DNA from: Solobacterium sp.
Lineage (GTDB): Bacteria > Bacillota_I > Bacilli_A > Erysipelotrichales > Erysipelotrichaceae
Length of the DNA: 64,000 nt
Assembly: GCA_017510405.1 (NCBI GenBank)
Contig: JAFWNG010000013.1
Span: 248,001-312,000, forward strand
Direction: 5' to 3'
This document shows, piece by piece, positions 15,966 through 24,642 of this stretch (its first letter is position 1; the number at the start of each line of letters is the position of its first letter). The notes beneath the pieces are model-generated. The model saw only the letters and a list, made by a program, of their open reading frames with translations, was not told where the DNA came from and made no database searches. The position numbers were made by a program, and so were the translations under genes.

Positions 15966-17969
15966 ATGAAAAAGGGAAAGAAGTTAGCTGCCTTGCTCTT
16001 GGTATTCACGATGGTGCTGTCGTTGGCGGCATGTGGAGGCAGCTCTGCCAGCGAAAAGACGGATATATCAGATAGCACATCAAGCGTAGATGTTTCAGAA
16101 TCCCAAACAACTGATATTGAGGAGGATAATGAAGACTCTACTGATACTTTATCTGAAGAAGAACCAGTAGAAGAATCGGACAGTGGTGATGAGAGTTCAG
16201 AAGAGATTATTTCTAATGAACCTTCAAATATTGATGATAGTGACCAAGAATCGCCTCTTTCCTATGAAGAGGAAGAAGAACCAGACGATGGCCTTACACC
16301 TACACAGAGAAACTCTATCAATATGTTGAATTACATGACTTCATTGACTCAGAAAGTGAATGAGGGTAAAGGGAACCAGCTTTTCCTGGAGTCGGCATAT
16401 GATTCTTTTGACAACTTGTTCCCGAATTCTGTGGATAAGAATACACAGGCCCAGATCACAAGCCTGATGGATACGATTCAGGGATATCGAATGATCTCTG
16501 TTAAGAGAGAGCGTCTTGTGTATATTTACGAGCAGAATCGTGCCCAAGCACTGAGACAAGCTATTCCTAATCCGATAGGGCTTCTGAGTGCGGTACAGTC
16601 CGGAAGCATGTTAAAGGCAGCGGTTTCTGTTTTGTATATGGCTGTCGATTCAGCTTCCAGTTATCAAGCTGCTACTTCACAGGCGGATCTTCAATTCTTA
16701 AAAGATGGATGGGAATTGGATGACGCAGAGTCTGCGGAACTCCATAACAGTACCAAAAGCGCTTTGAACTATATGCTTGATATGGTTCGCAATTATGATA
16801 TCCCAGGAGATTATGCACTGAATAAAAGTGCTGTCGAAGATTTTGTATCGTGGTCGACAAAACCGGATTCACAACTTGAAAGAAAGATATCTTGGTTTGA
16901 AAGCAATCAAAGCACCTACTCAGCGTTTGGCCCATACTGGCTGGAACTCGCAAAAGATTACTACAATTATGGCGATTATAAAAAATGCCTCGATGCCGTA
17001 CACCGTTATGAATCAATCAGCACTCGAATTTTCCGCAAAGATATCGATTATGCAACGACACTTCCTATGGCAATCATCTCTGCCAAGGAAACAATGAAAA
17101 GCGCGGATTACGTTAAACTTGCAAGTAATTACTGTTCGATTATTCATGATAATACAAAAGATAAAGATTGGACTCTCCGCTACTTTATCGCGCAGATCTA
17201 TATGGATCTTTATGCAATAACAAAAGACAGTACCTACATGGATCAGGCATATAGTATTGCGCGTGAAAATGTGAATTATCTTGTCGATGAGCAGAAAGAA
17301 CTAAATGCTGCATATCTTGCAGAAGTGAAAGAAACTAAGGCAGATAAAGGTGCTACAAAACGAGAAAAAGAGGAAGTTAAGCAATACAACAAGACTATTA
17401 AAGCGGAAAGGAAAATAGCACTTCCACCGGTAAGTGAAGCGCTTTATCTGAATGCACAGCTCCTGTTTGAACTGGCGAAGGAGAAAAACATCAGTTCATC
17501 GGATCAAAAGAAAATTGAAAGCATCCTGCATGAGAATGGGGAGAGCATTTTCCTGACGAAGGCTTTAGATGACAGATTCTGGTTTGACAAAACATCTGGA
17601 ACCATCAAGGCCGCCGATATCTCTGTGGATTTTGATGGTGAAGAATTCACAATACCGGCATCATGCATCACTGACCGATCCAACGTAAGTGTTACCATAT
17701 CTGGCTCAAGCGGAACAAAAGTATTTGAAGAGTGGGAAGTCGTAGAGGTCAAGCGGCCCAAGAACTCAAAAGACTGTTCTGAGTTTATGGTTACAATAAA
17801 GATCAAAGGGGCAGATAAGTATAAGTATAAAGATGGAGAAAATGTAACCATAAAAGTCACTCCGGTTGAAGAAACTCCAGATGAGCATTTGGATTTTAAG
17901 TTTAATGTTGTTGAGACCACAACTGCGTTCGTGATAAAGGGTGTCAAATTTGAAAGGGTAACAAAATGA
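15966..17969 (+). CDS. large surface lipoprotein of unknown function
   Basis: 667 residues. A lipoprotein signal ends in LAAC with lipid-bearing C23, followed by about 90 residues of Ser/Glu/Asp-rich linker that would span the wall. The body (about 110-560) is mainly helical with Tyr/Asn/Lys-rich repeats suggestive of TPR-like helices. The last 110 residues are predicted strands (ITDRSNVSVTISGSSG, EGENVTIKVTP-like) typical of an Ig-like fold. The stop overlaps the ATG of the nuclease gene, so the two are coupled and may work together at the surface. Codon use is AT-richer than core genes. No known family recognised. Confidence 0.7.
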   Translation: MKKGKKLAALLLVFTMVLSLAACGGSSASEKTDISDSTSSVDVSESQTTDIEEDNEDSTDTLSEEEPVEESDSGDESSEEIISNEPSNIDDSDQESPLSYEEEEEPDDGLTPTQRNSINMLNYMTSLTQKVNEGKGNQLFLESAYDSFDNLFPNSVDKNTQAQITSLMDTIQGYRMISVKRERLVYIYEQNRAQALRQAIPNPIGLLSAVQSGSMLKAAVSVLYMAVDSASSYQAATSQADLQFLKDGWELDDAESAELHNSTKSALNYMLDMVRNYDIPGDYALNKSAVEDFVSWSTKPDSQLERKISWFESNQSTYSAFGPYWLELAKDYYNYGDYKKCLDAVHRYESISTRIFRKDIDYATTLPMAIISAKETMKSADYVKLASNYCSIIHDNTKDKDWTLRYFIAQIYMDLYAITKDSTYMDQAYSIARENVNYLVDEQKELNAAYLAEVKETKADKGATKREKEEVKQYNKTIKAERKIALPPVSEALYLNAQLLFELAKEKNISSSDQKKIESILHENGESIFLTKALDDRFWFDKTSGTIKAADISVDFDGEEFTIPASCITDRSNVSVTISGSSGTKVFEEWEVVEVKRPKNSKDCSEFMVTIKIKGADKYKYKDGENVTIKVTPVEETPDEHLDFKFNVVETTTAFVIKGVKFERVTK

Positions 17970-19408
17970 AAAAGCGTTTGTCAGTTTTTATAATGACAAT
18001 AGTGCTGCTGATTTCTTTCTGCAGCACCGCTTTTGCATGCGATGAAAGCCAGACAAATACATACGTCACACAGATACTTTTCGGCGATAGCGCCTTAAGC
18101 AAATCCTCCGATGGCAATGTGAAAATGTTGATGGATGCATTATATCTGTGTAGTGAACAGTCGGATAATCTTGGGCAGGATAAGCTCGATTATTTGAAGA
18201 CAAAAAAAGTGTCTGGAGTACCATCACTTTCAAGTATAAATATAAAAAATGATCTTCTTCTTGAGTGCTCACATAACAGTTGGGAGTATGAGTGCGCAGC
18301 TTCAAAGAAAAGCCAGGCAAACAGGAAAAAGCTGTTGCAGAACACCGTAAATAAAATATTTGATTTCGGATTGATCAATAATTGGTTTGGAAGTAGTAAA
18401 GGTAAATGCAATAGTTTTGCTGCGTTACTCTATTATTCTCATATCCTCGCTGATTATATCGCGGATGACCCATCCGAAACCGAGACGAATGTGAACGGGA
18501 AACTGACCTCGGCTTATGCAGGTCAACCGTATATTACTCTTAACGGAAACAAGCCATCATTTAGCTCCGCTGAGAAGAAAAGCACGACTTCTTTTACTCG
18601 ATTCAGTTCTCTGGACAGCCAGAATCGTGCAGGAGTAGCTTTCGGCAATATTGGTCCGGATACGATTGCGGCTGTAGGCCCGAGACAGAATATGGTTGGA
18701 ATCACACCGTCAGGATGGAATTTTAATAAGTACGAAGGAATCGTTAATTCGCAGCCTGCTTATGTTTATAACAGATGTCATCTTCTGGCACACTCTTTGG
18801 GCGGTGTGGATCAGGAAATCAATCTGGTCACTGGAACTCGTTACATGAACGAAACAGGTATGATACCTTTTGAAACCCAGGTTGCCGATTATATTAAGAG
18901 AACCGGGAATCATGTGCTATACCGAGCAACTCCCATATATAAGGGCGACAATAAACTGTGCTCAGGGATTCAATTAGAGGCATATTCCATTGAGGATTCC
19001 GGTGCTGGAGTTTCCTTCAATGTTTTTTGCTACAACGTACAGCCCGGTGTGGACATCAACTATGTAACTGGTGATAATAGTGTTTCTGACACAACTATCG
19101 ATGCTGAGAACATTCTGCCTTTCGCTGTCTATAATCCGAGCGATAGTAATCCAGATCTGATCTTTGAGATGAATAAGCACTTAGAAATACTGTTTGCCGA
19201 TCAGAAATACTCTGGGATTTACACCTCAATGATGAATGATATCAATTCTGTTGCACGTGATGCGAGGGCAGTGGGAAGCCGTGGAGAGAGTGCAGCACAG
19301 ATTTATATTGCGATGAAAGAATATGAGTATAAGTATTTTGAGGCGCTTAAGACATATGTTCCCAAGCTGCTTGAAAAAGAAGATTTCTTTACATCTGCAT
19401 TTAAATGA
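17966..19408 (+). CDS. secreted DNA/RNA non-specific endonuclease
   Basis: 480 residues. A signal peptide (about 1-25, ending STAFA) indicates export. The C-terminal half matches the beta-beta-alpha metal nuclease family that includes streptococcal DNases and competence nucleases: YNRCHLLAHSLGG with the catalytic His, then NLVTGTRYMNETGMIPFE. The N-terminal 180 residues are uncharacterised and could be a targeting region. Translation is coupled to the upstream lipoprotein. Possible roles are nutrient scavenging, escape from DNA nets or attack on neighbours; no immunity gene is evident. Confidence 0.8.
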   Translation: MKKRLSVFIMTIVLLISFCSTAFACDESQTNTYVTQILFGDSALSKSSDGNVKMLMDALYLCSEQSDNLGQDKLDYLKTKKVSGVPSLSSINIKNDLLLECSHNSWEYECAASKKSQANRKKLLQNTVNKIFDFGLINNWFGSSKGKCNSFAALLYYSHILADYIADDPSETETNVNGKLTSAYAGQPYITLNGNKPSFSSAEKKSTTSFTRFSSLDSQNRAGVAFGNIGPDTIAAVGPRQNMVGITPSGWNFNKYEGIVNSQPAYVYNRCHLLAHSLGGVDQEINLVTGTRYMNETGMIPFETQVADYIKRTGNHVLYRATPIYKGDNKLCSGIQLEAYSIEDSGAGVSFNVFCYNVQPGVDINYVTGDNSVSDTTIDAENILPFAVYNPSDSNPDLIFEMNKHLEILFADQKYSGIYTSMMNDINSVARDARAVGSRGESAAQIYIAMKEYEYKYFEALKTYVPKLLEKEDFFTSAFK

Positions 19409-19522
19409 TTTAGTTGAGATTCTTTACATAAAAAAACGATGAGGAATTGCAGCAAAGATGTTAAACCTGAAAACGGATAAACTGAATTATCACGAATGAG
19501 AACCGGCAGGAGGGACGATTCA

Positions 19523-20281
19523 ATGAGAAGAATATTAGTAACTATTATGGCAGCCGTTATGGTAATGACAATAACAGCCTGTGGCGCAGAAGAATCCCAA
19601 AGCTCGAAGGAAGAACAAACTTCTGCATCTGCTGTTGAAGAAGTGACGGAAAATGAAAAAGAAGAAAATCAAGAAAGCGATACTTCTACAACAGAACCTG
19701 ATACCGTAAGTGAAACAGATATGGATATTGTTCTGCGGTCTGGGCACCCAACATACTATGGTAGCGTGGCAGCGTCCCATGTTGTTTGGGATGATGTTGA
19801 GAAGAACAGAATCCATTTTGCTGATAAAAACTATGGATATAATGACAATCCAATCCTCACAATGGATGCCTATAGGAATTCAGATATCATCAGACAGGTA
19901 ATCATCAATTTTACAAATTTTACTGATTCGACTACTGTGCCGCTAGATGATGCTATTCAAATTGCTTCTTCCTATATGCCATATGATGTTATGGATCAGT
20001 ACTATGAATTTAGTGGATCAAAGCTTCTTGTTCCAGATGAAAGCAGAAAGGATGATGACTCATATTACGTTATTTCCTATCGTTTAACGGATGAAGGAAG
20101 TAAAGCATATTATGCTAAAGAACACGAATATTCTGGTTCGATTGATGTGATTATTCAGGTAAACAATGAAACAACGAAAAGCATTGATATTACGTTTGGC
20201 ACTCCTCGCTGGATGAGCTCATTAGACAAGAACAATTATAGTAAAGAAGAGTGGTTGTGCGATTTATATGATTACAGGTGA
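19523..20281 (+). CDS. island lipoprotein, unknown function
   Basis: About 252 residues. The lipobox ITAC (C20) is followed by an acidic linker of some 50 residues and a soluble domain rich in Tyr and Asp (residues about 75-250). The start at 19523 is chosen because GGAGGG precedes it; nine upstream codons lack one. The signal and acidic linker resemble those of the 667-residue lipoprotein. No family recognised. This is the last gene before the internal rlmD tail. Confidence 0.65.
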   Translation: MRRILVTIMAAVMVMTITACGAEESQSSKEEQTSASAVEEVTENEKEENQESDTSTTEPDTVSETDMDIVLRSGHPTYYGSVAASHVVWDDVEKNRIHFADKNYGYNDNPILTMDAYRNSDIIRQVIINFTNFTDSTTVPLDDAIQIASSYMPYDVMDQYYEFSGSKLLVPDESRKDDDSYYVISYRLTDEGSKAYYAKEHEYSGSIDVIIQVNNETTKSIDITFGTPRWMSSLDKNNYSKEEWLCDLYDYR

Positions 20282-20475
20282 GAGTTCCAGCTTGTCGGCA
20301 TGTTTCCGCATGCAGGAAAAATGAGTGGAATGTAAGGATATAACGCTGACATGTTCCTCAAGGCTGTTTTCTAAACAGGCAAACCGGAAAAACTCACTTT
20401 TTTGTCGTGGATATGTTCCTGCAAAACAGACGAAGCGAGAAAACGAAATGTGTAAGCAGTATCATATCCTCGACC
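20282..20475 (+). other. right end of the first element, no gene seen
   Basis: Non-coding stretch between the lipoprotein gene and the internal rlmD tail. Short imperfect repeats are present (two copies of GAYATGTTCCT near 20348 and 20410). It would hold the element side of the attachment site, but no clear motif can be defined. Confidence 0.4.
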
Positions 20476-20517
20476 CATGTGGAGACTATAGTACTGATGT
20501 CACGTGAGCAGAAGTAA
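20476..20517 (+). other. internal attachment scar: second rlmD 3' end
   Basis: Reads CAT GTG GAG and on as HVETIVLMSREQK-stop, the typical C-terminus of RlmD/RumA proteins, with no methyltransferase sequence before it. It is followed by the same kind of hairpin and repeats that follow the intact rlmD. This is what a junction between two tandemly integrated elements should look like. Confidence 0.72.
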
Positions 20518-20539
20518 AAGAATAAAAAAGCCTTTAAAT

Positions 20540-20596
20540 AAAGGGATTCCGAGTAAACTTCCCATTCCAGGCGACCTACCGGAATTCCTTTTTTTA
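20540..20596 (+). terminator. terminator in the second element's left end
   Basis: AAAGGGATTCCG pairs with CGGAATTCCTTT (one wobble), followed by a T run. It is the counterpart of the hairpin at 9142 and lies at the same distance from its rlmD tail. Confidence 0.7.
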
Positions 20597-20630
20597 TGTT
20601 GTTGACGATAGTTCCCTACGCTGGGAAATT

Positions 20631-20730
20631 GGGGTGTGTAACAAGAGAACTATTTTTTGACCTAGGTGTAACAAGGGAGCTATTGTTATTTGGAGATTTA
20701 GAAGGGTTGTGACAAGAGAACAACTTTATT
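20631..20730 (+). repeat. degenerate tandem repeats after second rlmD tail
   Basis: GTGTAACAAG at 20636 and 20666 (30 bp apart) and TTGTGACAAG at 20707, each followed by a GA-rich and then T-rich half. They hold the position of the 29-bp repeats at 9237 relative to the hairpin but have diverged strongly. An inverted GATAGTTCCC copy lies just upstream (20608-20617). Confidence 0.45.
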
Positions 20731-20813
20731 CCTCAGCGCTAATTAAAAACTGCCAGATTTTCTTATGCATGATATCGTGTATACTGAAAAGAAATGAAAG
20801 GGGGTCTTTTATT

Positions 20814-21020
20814 ATGTTTGTTGCATTGGCTGAATACGCCAAAATGCATGGCAAAAGTAGCGATACTATACGCAGATTAGCTGAAAGTGGTAATCTGCTG
20901 ACTGCCCAGAAAATTGGTAGAAATTGGGTTGTTGATAGTGATGAAGAGTACCCTGTAAAAAAAAGAAATGCCACAAAAATCAATAACCGTTATTTCTCTT
21001 TTTTCTGGATGTGGTACTGA
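20814..21020 (+). CDS. small excisionase-like DNA-binding protein
   Basis: About 68 residues: ALAEYAKMHGKSSDTIRRLAESGNLLTAQKIGRNWVV is a winged helix-turn-helix of the excisionase/MerR type. A GGGGG ribosome site precedes the ATG, and TATACT (20780-20785) is a possible -10. In an element of only 1.3 kb it is the obvious candidate for a recombination directionality factor or regulator. It lies 2 nt before a membrane protein gene and is probably co-transcribed with it. Confidence 0.6.
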   Translation: MFVALAEYAKMHGKSSDTIRRLAESGNLLTAQKIGRNWVVDSDEEYPVKKRNATKINNRYFSFFWMWY

Positions 21021-21022
21021 AT

Positions 21023-21592
21023 ATGAAAATCGAAAAAATACCTGATAGGAGAATCAATATCCTTATAATTCTTTCATTGGTTCTTGCAAACTGTATGGAA
21101 TATCCATACATCTTATATCAGTATTTCACGTCAGGAACACTGATATTTCTGCTGTTGACAGAGTTTGTTATTTACTGTGCACATATCGCACTTTGTATTC
21201 TGGATTCAAAAAACAGGAGGATATATCGGGTCATACTGATTCTTTACGGAATAACAATTATTGGCTGTATTTTCAACATGCTCTTTCTTGCGATATCCCC
21301 GAATAGTCTTTTGCCGGAGATATTGATTGTGCCATATGGATTGGCTGCGCTTACGTGCAGTCCCTGTTTTAGCCTGCTTGTAAATCTATATGAGCTTCCC
21401 AGATATATAGGATATATTTCCCAAATAGAAAACATAAGCAATTCATCTGCTCTAATTAGAACAGTTTCAGTTTTACGTTGGCTATTCATCATTCTGATCG
21501 TTATGGGATGGCTGATTGCAGTAAAAACAGATAGAAATAAACGCATTCGTTCTATTTCTGAGAAATCTGTAAACACGGATAACGGCGATTGA
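21023..21592 (+). CDS. membrane protein, cargo of the second element
   Basis: About 189 residues with five hydrophobic segments (near residues 10-27, 38-58, 68-90, 96-118 and 150-170) and a polar tail. No catalytic or transport motif can be seen. It has high AT content and follows the small DNA-binding gene directly. Function unknown. Confidence 0.55.
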   Translation: MKIEKIPDRRINILIILSLVLANCMEYPYILYQYFTSGTLIFLLLTEFVIYCAHIALCILDSKNRRIYRVILILYGITIIGCIFNMLFLAISPNSLLPEILIVPYGLAALTCSPCFSLLVNLYELPRYIGYISQIENISNSSALIRTVSVLRWLFIILIVMGWLIAVKTDRNKRIRSISEKSVNTDNGD

Positions 21593-21630
21593 TCAGTGAT
21601 AAGACACTTTTTTGCTCGACAGTATACAAA

Positions 21631-21786
21631 ACCGAACACACTGCCGCACATCACGAACTGGTCGCAAGTGCATGGGCGGTTAAAATCGGCCATGAGATCG
21701 ATCCGGAAAACAAGATCGGATGCATGCTCGCGGCAGGTACGATTTATCCAGCTACATGCAAGCCGGAAGATGTCCTCGCTGCCCAG
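21631..21786 (+). pseudogene. fragment of a GH1 6-phospho-beta-glucosidase
   Basis: About 52 codons encode HHELVASAWAVKIGHEIDP, KIGCMLAAG and IYPATCKPEDVLAAQ, a stretch typical of glycoside hydrolase family 1 enzymes acting on phosphorylated beta-glucosides. Neither the start nor the catalytic glutamates are present. The homology stops abruptly at the codon before the third rlmD tail, so this is a scrap captured or left at a recombination junction. Confidence 0.65.
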
Positions 21787-21828
21787 CATGTGGAGACGGT
21801 ATGCTGCTTGAATATATCTAAAAAATAA
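21787..21828 (+). other. attR-like site: third rlmD 3' end, right island edge
   Basis: Encodes HVETVCCLNISKK-stop in frame with the GH1 scrap. It is the third version of the RlmD C-terminus in the window and is likely the original chromosomal 3' end displaced 12.7 kb from its gene. The stop TAATG overlaps a 41-codon open frame (21828-21953) that is not recognised and is not counted as a gene. Confidence 0.68.
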
Positions 21829-22089
21829 TGACACGGTATATTAAGCGAAGCGGGAACCAGGTAATGCAGGTTGAGATTCAGCCAGTTGTTTCTGCTCAAA
21901 AAATCTGGTATGCAAACGCTGATTCGCATATCAACCGATCGATTTTAAAATAAATTGAAACTGTTTTTGATGCATAATGAGAATATAGCCTCGCTGAATG
22001 AAAGGACTAAGATGATGCTGCCTGTTGAGAATGCAAAGAACAGGGAATCATTAGTTTGATCTGATAAAAGCAATTTATGGAGGAATAGA
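21829..22089 (+). other. AT-rich gap with no supported gene
   Basis: Only a 41-codon frame without a known match and several short AT-rich frames. An AGGAG-type ribosome site at its end serves the TIR gene. No terminator or clear promoter is seen. Confidence 0.4.
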
Positions 22090-23535
22090 ATGCATACTGA
22101 TGTGTTTGTTTGTTATCGCAGGTATAGTGCGCAAACCGCTAAACTGTTTAAGAAATATGTTTTGCAGCATAACATTAATGCGGAAATATGGTATTCGGAC
22201 AGCGAAGTATACGGCAACTATAAAAACGATCCTCACGCCTTAATTACTGAAGCAGAATGTGCAATTATATTCATTGATCCTGATTTTACTCATTCTTTTC
22301 TGGATCAGAATAAAAATATTGAATGTATTACTGCAATAGAGATCGTCGAAATTATAAAGAAGAAGATGCTGGATGATTCTTTTAGAATTATAACAATTTA
22401 TGTAGATCGATCTTCTGCTTTATCGGAGGAAGAATCAAACGTTATCTGCACACTTCTTAGACATCATCAGGTAGAAAAAGCAGAAGAAGCTGTCAAATTC
22501 ATTTCACAGAGTAATGCTGTTTTTTTCTCTACTGCAAAAGATGATGAGGATGAGTTGTTTTTCCCTATCTCCAGACAAATGCTGTCGGATGATTATTATT
22601 CAAAGAATGCAACTTATGGGAATTATTACTTTGGAGTCATTCCAACTTCGATTGACGTTGTTATTTGGGACTCTTTAAAAAATCTATACAGTGGAAACAT
22701 TTACTTTGAGAATACTCCTATGGTCATTCCGTTATATAAAAGAATAGAACGGACAAGAAGCAATTTGACATATGAAGAACAAAATAACACTATGATTTCT
22801 CTGGTGGGAGTTGATATTGTTTTGAATGATGAAACAGAAGAAAAAATCTTATCGGTGCGTTATCAGAAAATAGATTACAAGTTGTTCTATAAAACTCTTA
22901 AATTGTGGGACCAATTTGAATTGAATAAGCAAATAGCAGCATATGACTGGAGGTCGGAAATTTATCAGATTCCAAATGCCATGGGGCTTGCCTTTATGGT
23001 GATTACATCAGATAAAAAGATGCTGTTTACACGACGCAGTGAAAAAAGACGCGTACGCTCAGGTGAATATGACTGCTCAATAGTTGAGGGCTTAAAAATA
23101 TCCGGAACGGCTCCAAATGGAGAGTATTATGACATCAACCATGAAAACTATGTTGATTATGAAATACATAGAGCGTTTCGAGAGGAAATATGTACATTAG
23201 ATGAAAACATTGATATTCGTATCTATGGACTTGTCTGTGACAAAGAATACGGTCAGTGGAATCTGGTCGGTGTAATTATGACCGATCTTTCATCAGAAGA
23301 AATAAAATATTCTCATTCGGTGCGGGATGATACATATGAAGATAATGAAATGGAATTCATCTCATATAGTGATGATAATGGTGTTATTTCTCTTTCTCAG
23401 ATAGAACACAGACTTCCCGTTTTCCTTGGCAAAGGCTTCTGGGGTATGGCGCTGACTGTAGTCAATGCAGCACTGAATTGCGTTGGATTCAGTCAAAGTG
23501 ACATTATTGAAATGACAAAGAGATTGCATTATTGA
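22090..23535 (+). CDS. TIR-like domain fused to degenerate Nudix-like domain (paralogue A)
   Basis: 481 residues. Residues 1-100 look like a TIR domain: strand VFVCYRRYSAQTA, then NDPHALITEAECAIIFIDPDF and IECITAIE, where E78 or E84 would be the catalytic glutamate of NAD-cleaving TIRs. The middle (about 170-285) is unassigned. Residues 295-400 resemble a Nudix fold: GLAFMVITSDKKMLFTRRS, and RAFREEI at 361-367 where the Nudix box helix should be; the REUxEE core is incomplete, so hydrolysis is doubtful and binding of an ADP-ribose-like ligand is more likely. It is strongly AT-rich and lies just outside the island. A second protein of the same plan is at 33985. Role in defence is a hypothesis. 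Confidence 0.62.
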   Translation: MHTDVFVCYRRYSAQTAKLFKKYVLQHNINAEIWYSDSEVYGNYKNDPHALITEAECAIIFIDPDFTHSFLDQNKNIECITAIEIVEIIKKKMLDDSFRIITIYVDRSSALSEEESNVICTLLRHHQVEKAEEAVKFISQSNAVFFSTAKDDEDELFFPISRQMLSDDYYSKNATYGNYYFGVIPTSIDVVIWDSLKNLYSGNIYFENTPMVIPLYKRIERTRSNLTYEEQNNTMISLVGVDIVLNDETEEKILSVRYQKIDYKLFYKTLKLWDQFELNKQIAAYDWRSEIYQIPNAMGLAFMVITSDKKMLFTRRSEKRRVRSGEYDCSIVEGLKISGTAPNGEYYDINHENYVDYEIHRAFREEICTLDENIDIRIYGLVCDKEYGQWNLVGVIMTDLSSEEIKYSHSVRDDTYEDNEMEFISYSDDNGVISLSQIEHRLPVFLGKGFWGMALTVVNAALNCVGFSQSDIIEMTKRLHY

Positions 23536-23767
23536 TAAAGACCTGCTGAAGCCCCAAGTATTTTTGGAAGGATACTATTTTTGTCAAGTATCATCGATTC
23601 GGTTCCATAAAGTGTCAAAAACCCTTGTGTATGTCACGAAGAACAGGGAAATCATATATATGATTCAATCATTAACGCCTTTAAACACTTTCAGATGATT
23701 TGATAATGTGTTTTTAACACGAATCTTATCATGGCTGCGACGGAGAACTGAAGTGTTAATGTAACTA
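23536..23767 (+). other. intergenic region, no gene seen
   Basis: AT-rich sequence without a supported coding frame, ending in a strong hairpin (next entry). No recognised RNA structure. Confidence 0.4.
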
Positions 23768-23806
23768 ACGAGGCCGATGCATTTTATGATGTATCGGCTT
23801 CGTTTT
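23768..23806 (+). terminator. terminator before the TetR gene
   Basis: ACGAGGCCGATGCA pairs with TGTATCGGCTTCGT (two wobbles), followed by TTTTAT. Confidence 0.75.
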
Positions 23807-23838
23807 ATAAGTGGTTTCGCATAAGGAGAAAGCAAAAA

Positions 23839-23867
23839 TTGACTAACGAACGAACGTTAGGTATAAT
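23839..23867 (+). promoter_or_regulatory. promoter with TetR operator
   Basis: TTGACT and TATAAT are 17 bp apart. Between them lies CTAACGAACGAACGTTAG (23843-23860), with palindromic ends CTAACG/CGTTAG. TGACTAACGAACG recurs at 24606 before the next gene, supporting it as the regulator's binding site. Confidence 0.75.
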
Positions 23868-23912
23868 AGGCGATGTAATCAGCATTACTTCTATTATTTT
23901 GGAAAGAGGGCG

Positions 23913-24536
23913 ATGAGCATGGAAAAGAGCAATACACGGGAAGAAATACTGGAGGCAGCGCTGGATCTGTTCGCTGTCAATGGATACGAAGCAACCAGTA
24001 TCTCGCAGCTCGCCGATGCGGTAGGCATCCGTAAGGCATCCCTTTACAGCCACTTTGCCAATAAGCAGGATATTCTGGATACTGTTGTCGAAAACGTTCT
24101 GAAAGGATATGCTGACCATTCGATCTTTGTACGTGCTGACTGGGACGATCCGGAATTCACCAAAGATAAGACCGGCATGACTGCAGAAGATGTGGCAAAG
24201 CTCATCCAGGGACAGATGCGCTACATCCTGCATGACCCGCACATCAGCAAGGGCAGGAAAATGCTTATGATCGAGCAGTTCCGCAATAAAGAACTGGCGG
24301 AACTGCAGACGAAACAGAACTATGAAGATGTCCTGAACTATTTTACGGGAATGATGAAATTCCTGATCCTTGAAGGTATTTTGAAGGATGAGGATCCTGG
24401 GATAATGGCCGCACAGTTCTCATCTCCGATCACCGTCTGGATCAACCTGTGCGACCGGGAACCGGAGCGCGAAGACGAAGTCGTGCTACTGGTCAGGAAA
24501 CATGTGATGCAATTCTTTGAGATCTATCGGAAATAG
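23913..24536 (+). CDS. TetR/AcrR-family regulator
   Basis: 207 residues. The N-terminal helix-turn-helix is clear: REEILEAALDLFAVNGYEATSISQLADAVGIRKASLYSHFANKQDIL. The C-terminal ligand domain is helical and unspecific. Its promoter holds an operator, and a matching half-site precedes the downstream radical SAM gene, so it probably represses itself and that gene. The ligand is unknown. A second ATG two codons in is an equally good start. Confidence 0.85.
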   Translation: MSMEKSNTREEILEAALDLFAVNGYEATSISQLADAVGIRKASLYSHFANKQDILDTVVENVLKGYADHSIFVRADWDDPEFTKDKTGMTAEDVAKLIQGQMRYILHDPHISKGRKMLMIEQFRNKELAELQTKQNYEDVLNYFTGMMKFLILEGILKDEDPGIMAAQFSSPITVWINLCDREPEREDEVVLLVRKHVMQFFEIYRK

Positions 24537-24562
24537 GGCTTTTGATTGGGAATTTACGATGG

Positions 24563-24597
24563 CCGGTCAGATCGGAGACGGCTGACCGGTTTTCTTT
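24563..24597 (+). terminator. terminator
   Basis: CCGGTCAG and CTGACCGG arms, 11-nt loop, then TTTTCTTT, between the TetR gene and the radical SAM gene. Confidence 0.7.
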
Positions 24598-24605
24598 AGA
24601 TTATG

Positions 24606-24618
24606 TGACTAACGAACG
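24606..24618 (+). promoter_or_regulatory. second TetR-type operator half-site
   Basis: TGACTAACGAACG is identical over 13 bp to the sequence inside the TetR promoter. TAGGAT (24620-24625) could be the -10 of the radical SAM gene, so a bound repressor would cover the promoter. Confidence 0.55.
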
Positions 24619-24642
24619 ATAGGATGCCAAGGAGGGAACGCT

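Noticed and set aside
20325-20507. 60-codon open frame across the internal rlmD tail
   Set aside because: No ribosome site, no similarity, and it reads through the attachment site in a different frame from the HVETI coding sequence.
9118-21828. Island as an intact conjugative element
   Set aside because: No relaxase, coupling protein, VirB4 or replication gene is visible; at most it is mobilised by another element or is a remnant.
21828-21953. 41-codon open frame starting in the TAATG of the right rlmD tail
   Set aside because: The overlap is suggestive, but there is no ribosome site and no recognised similarity, and such frames are common by chance in AT-rich DNA.
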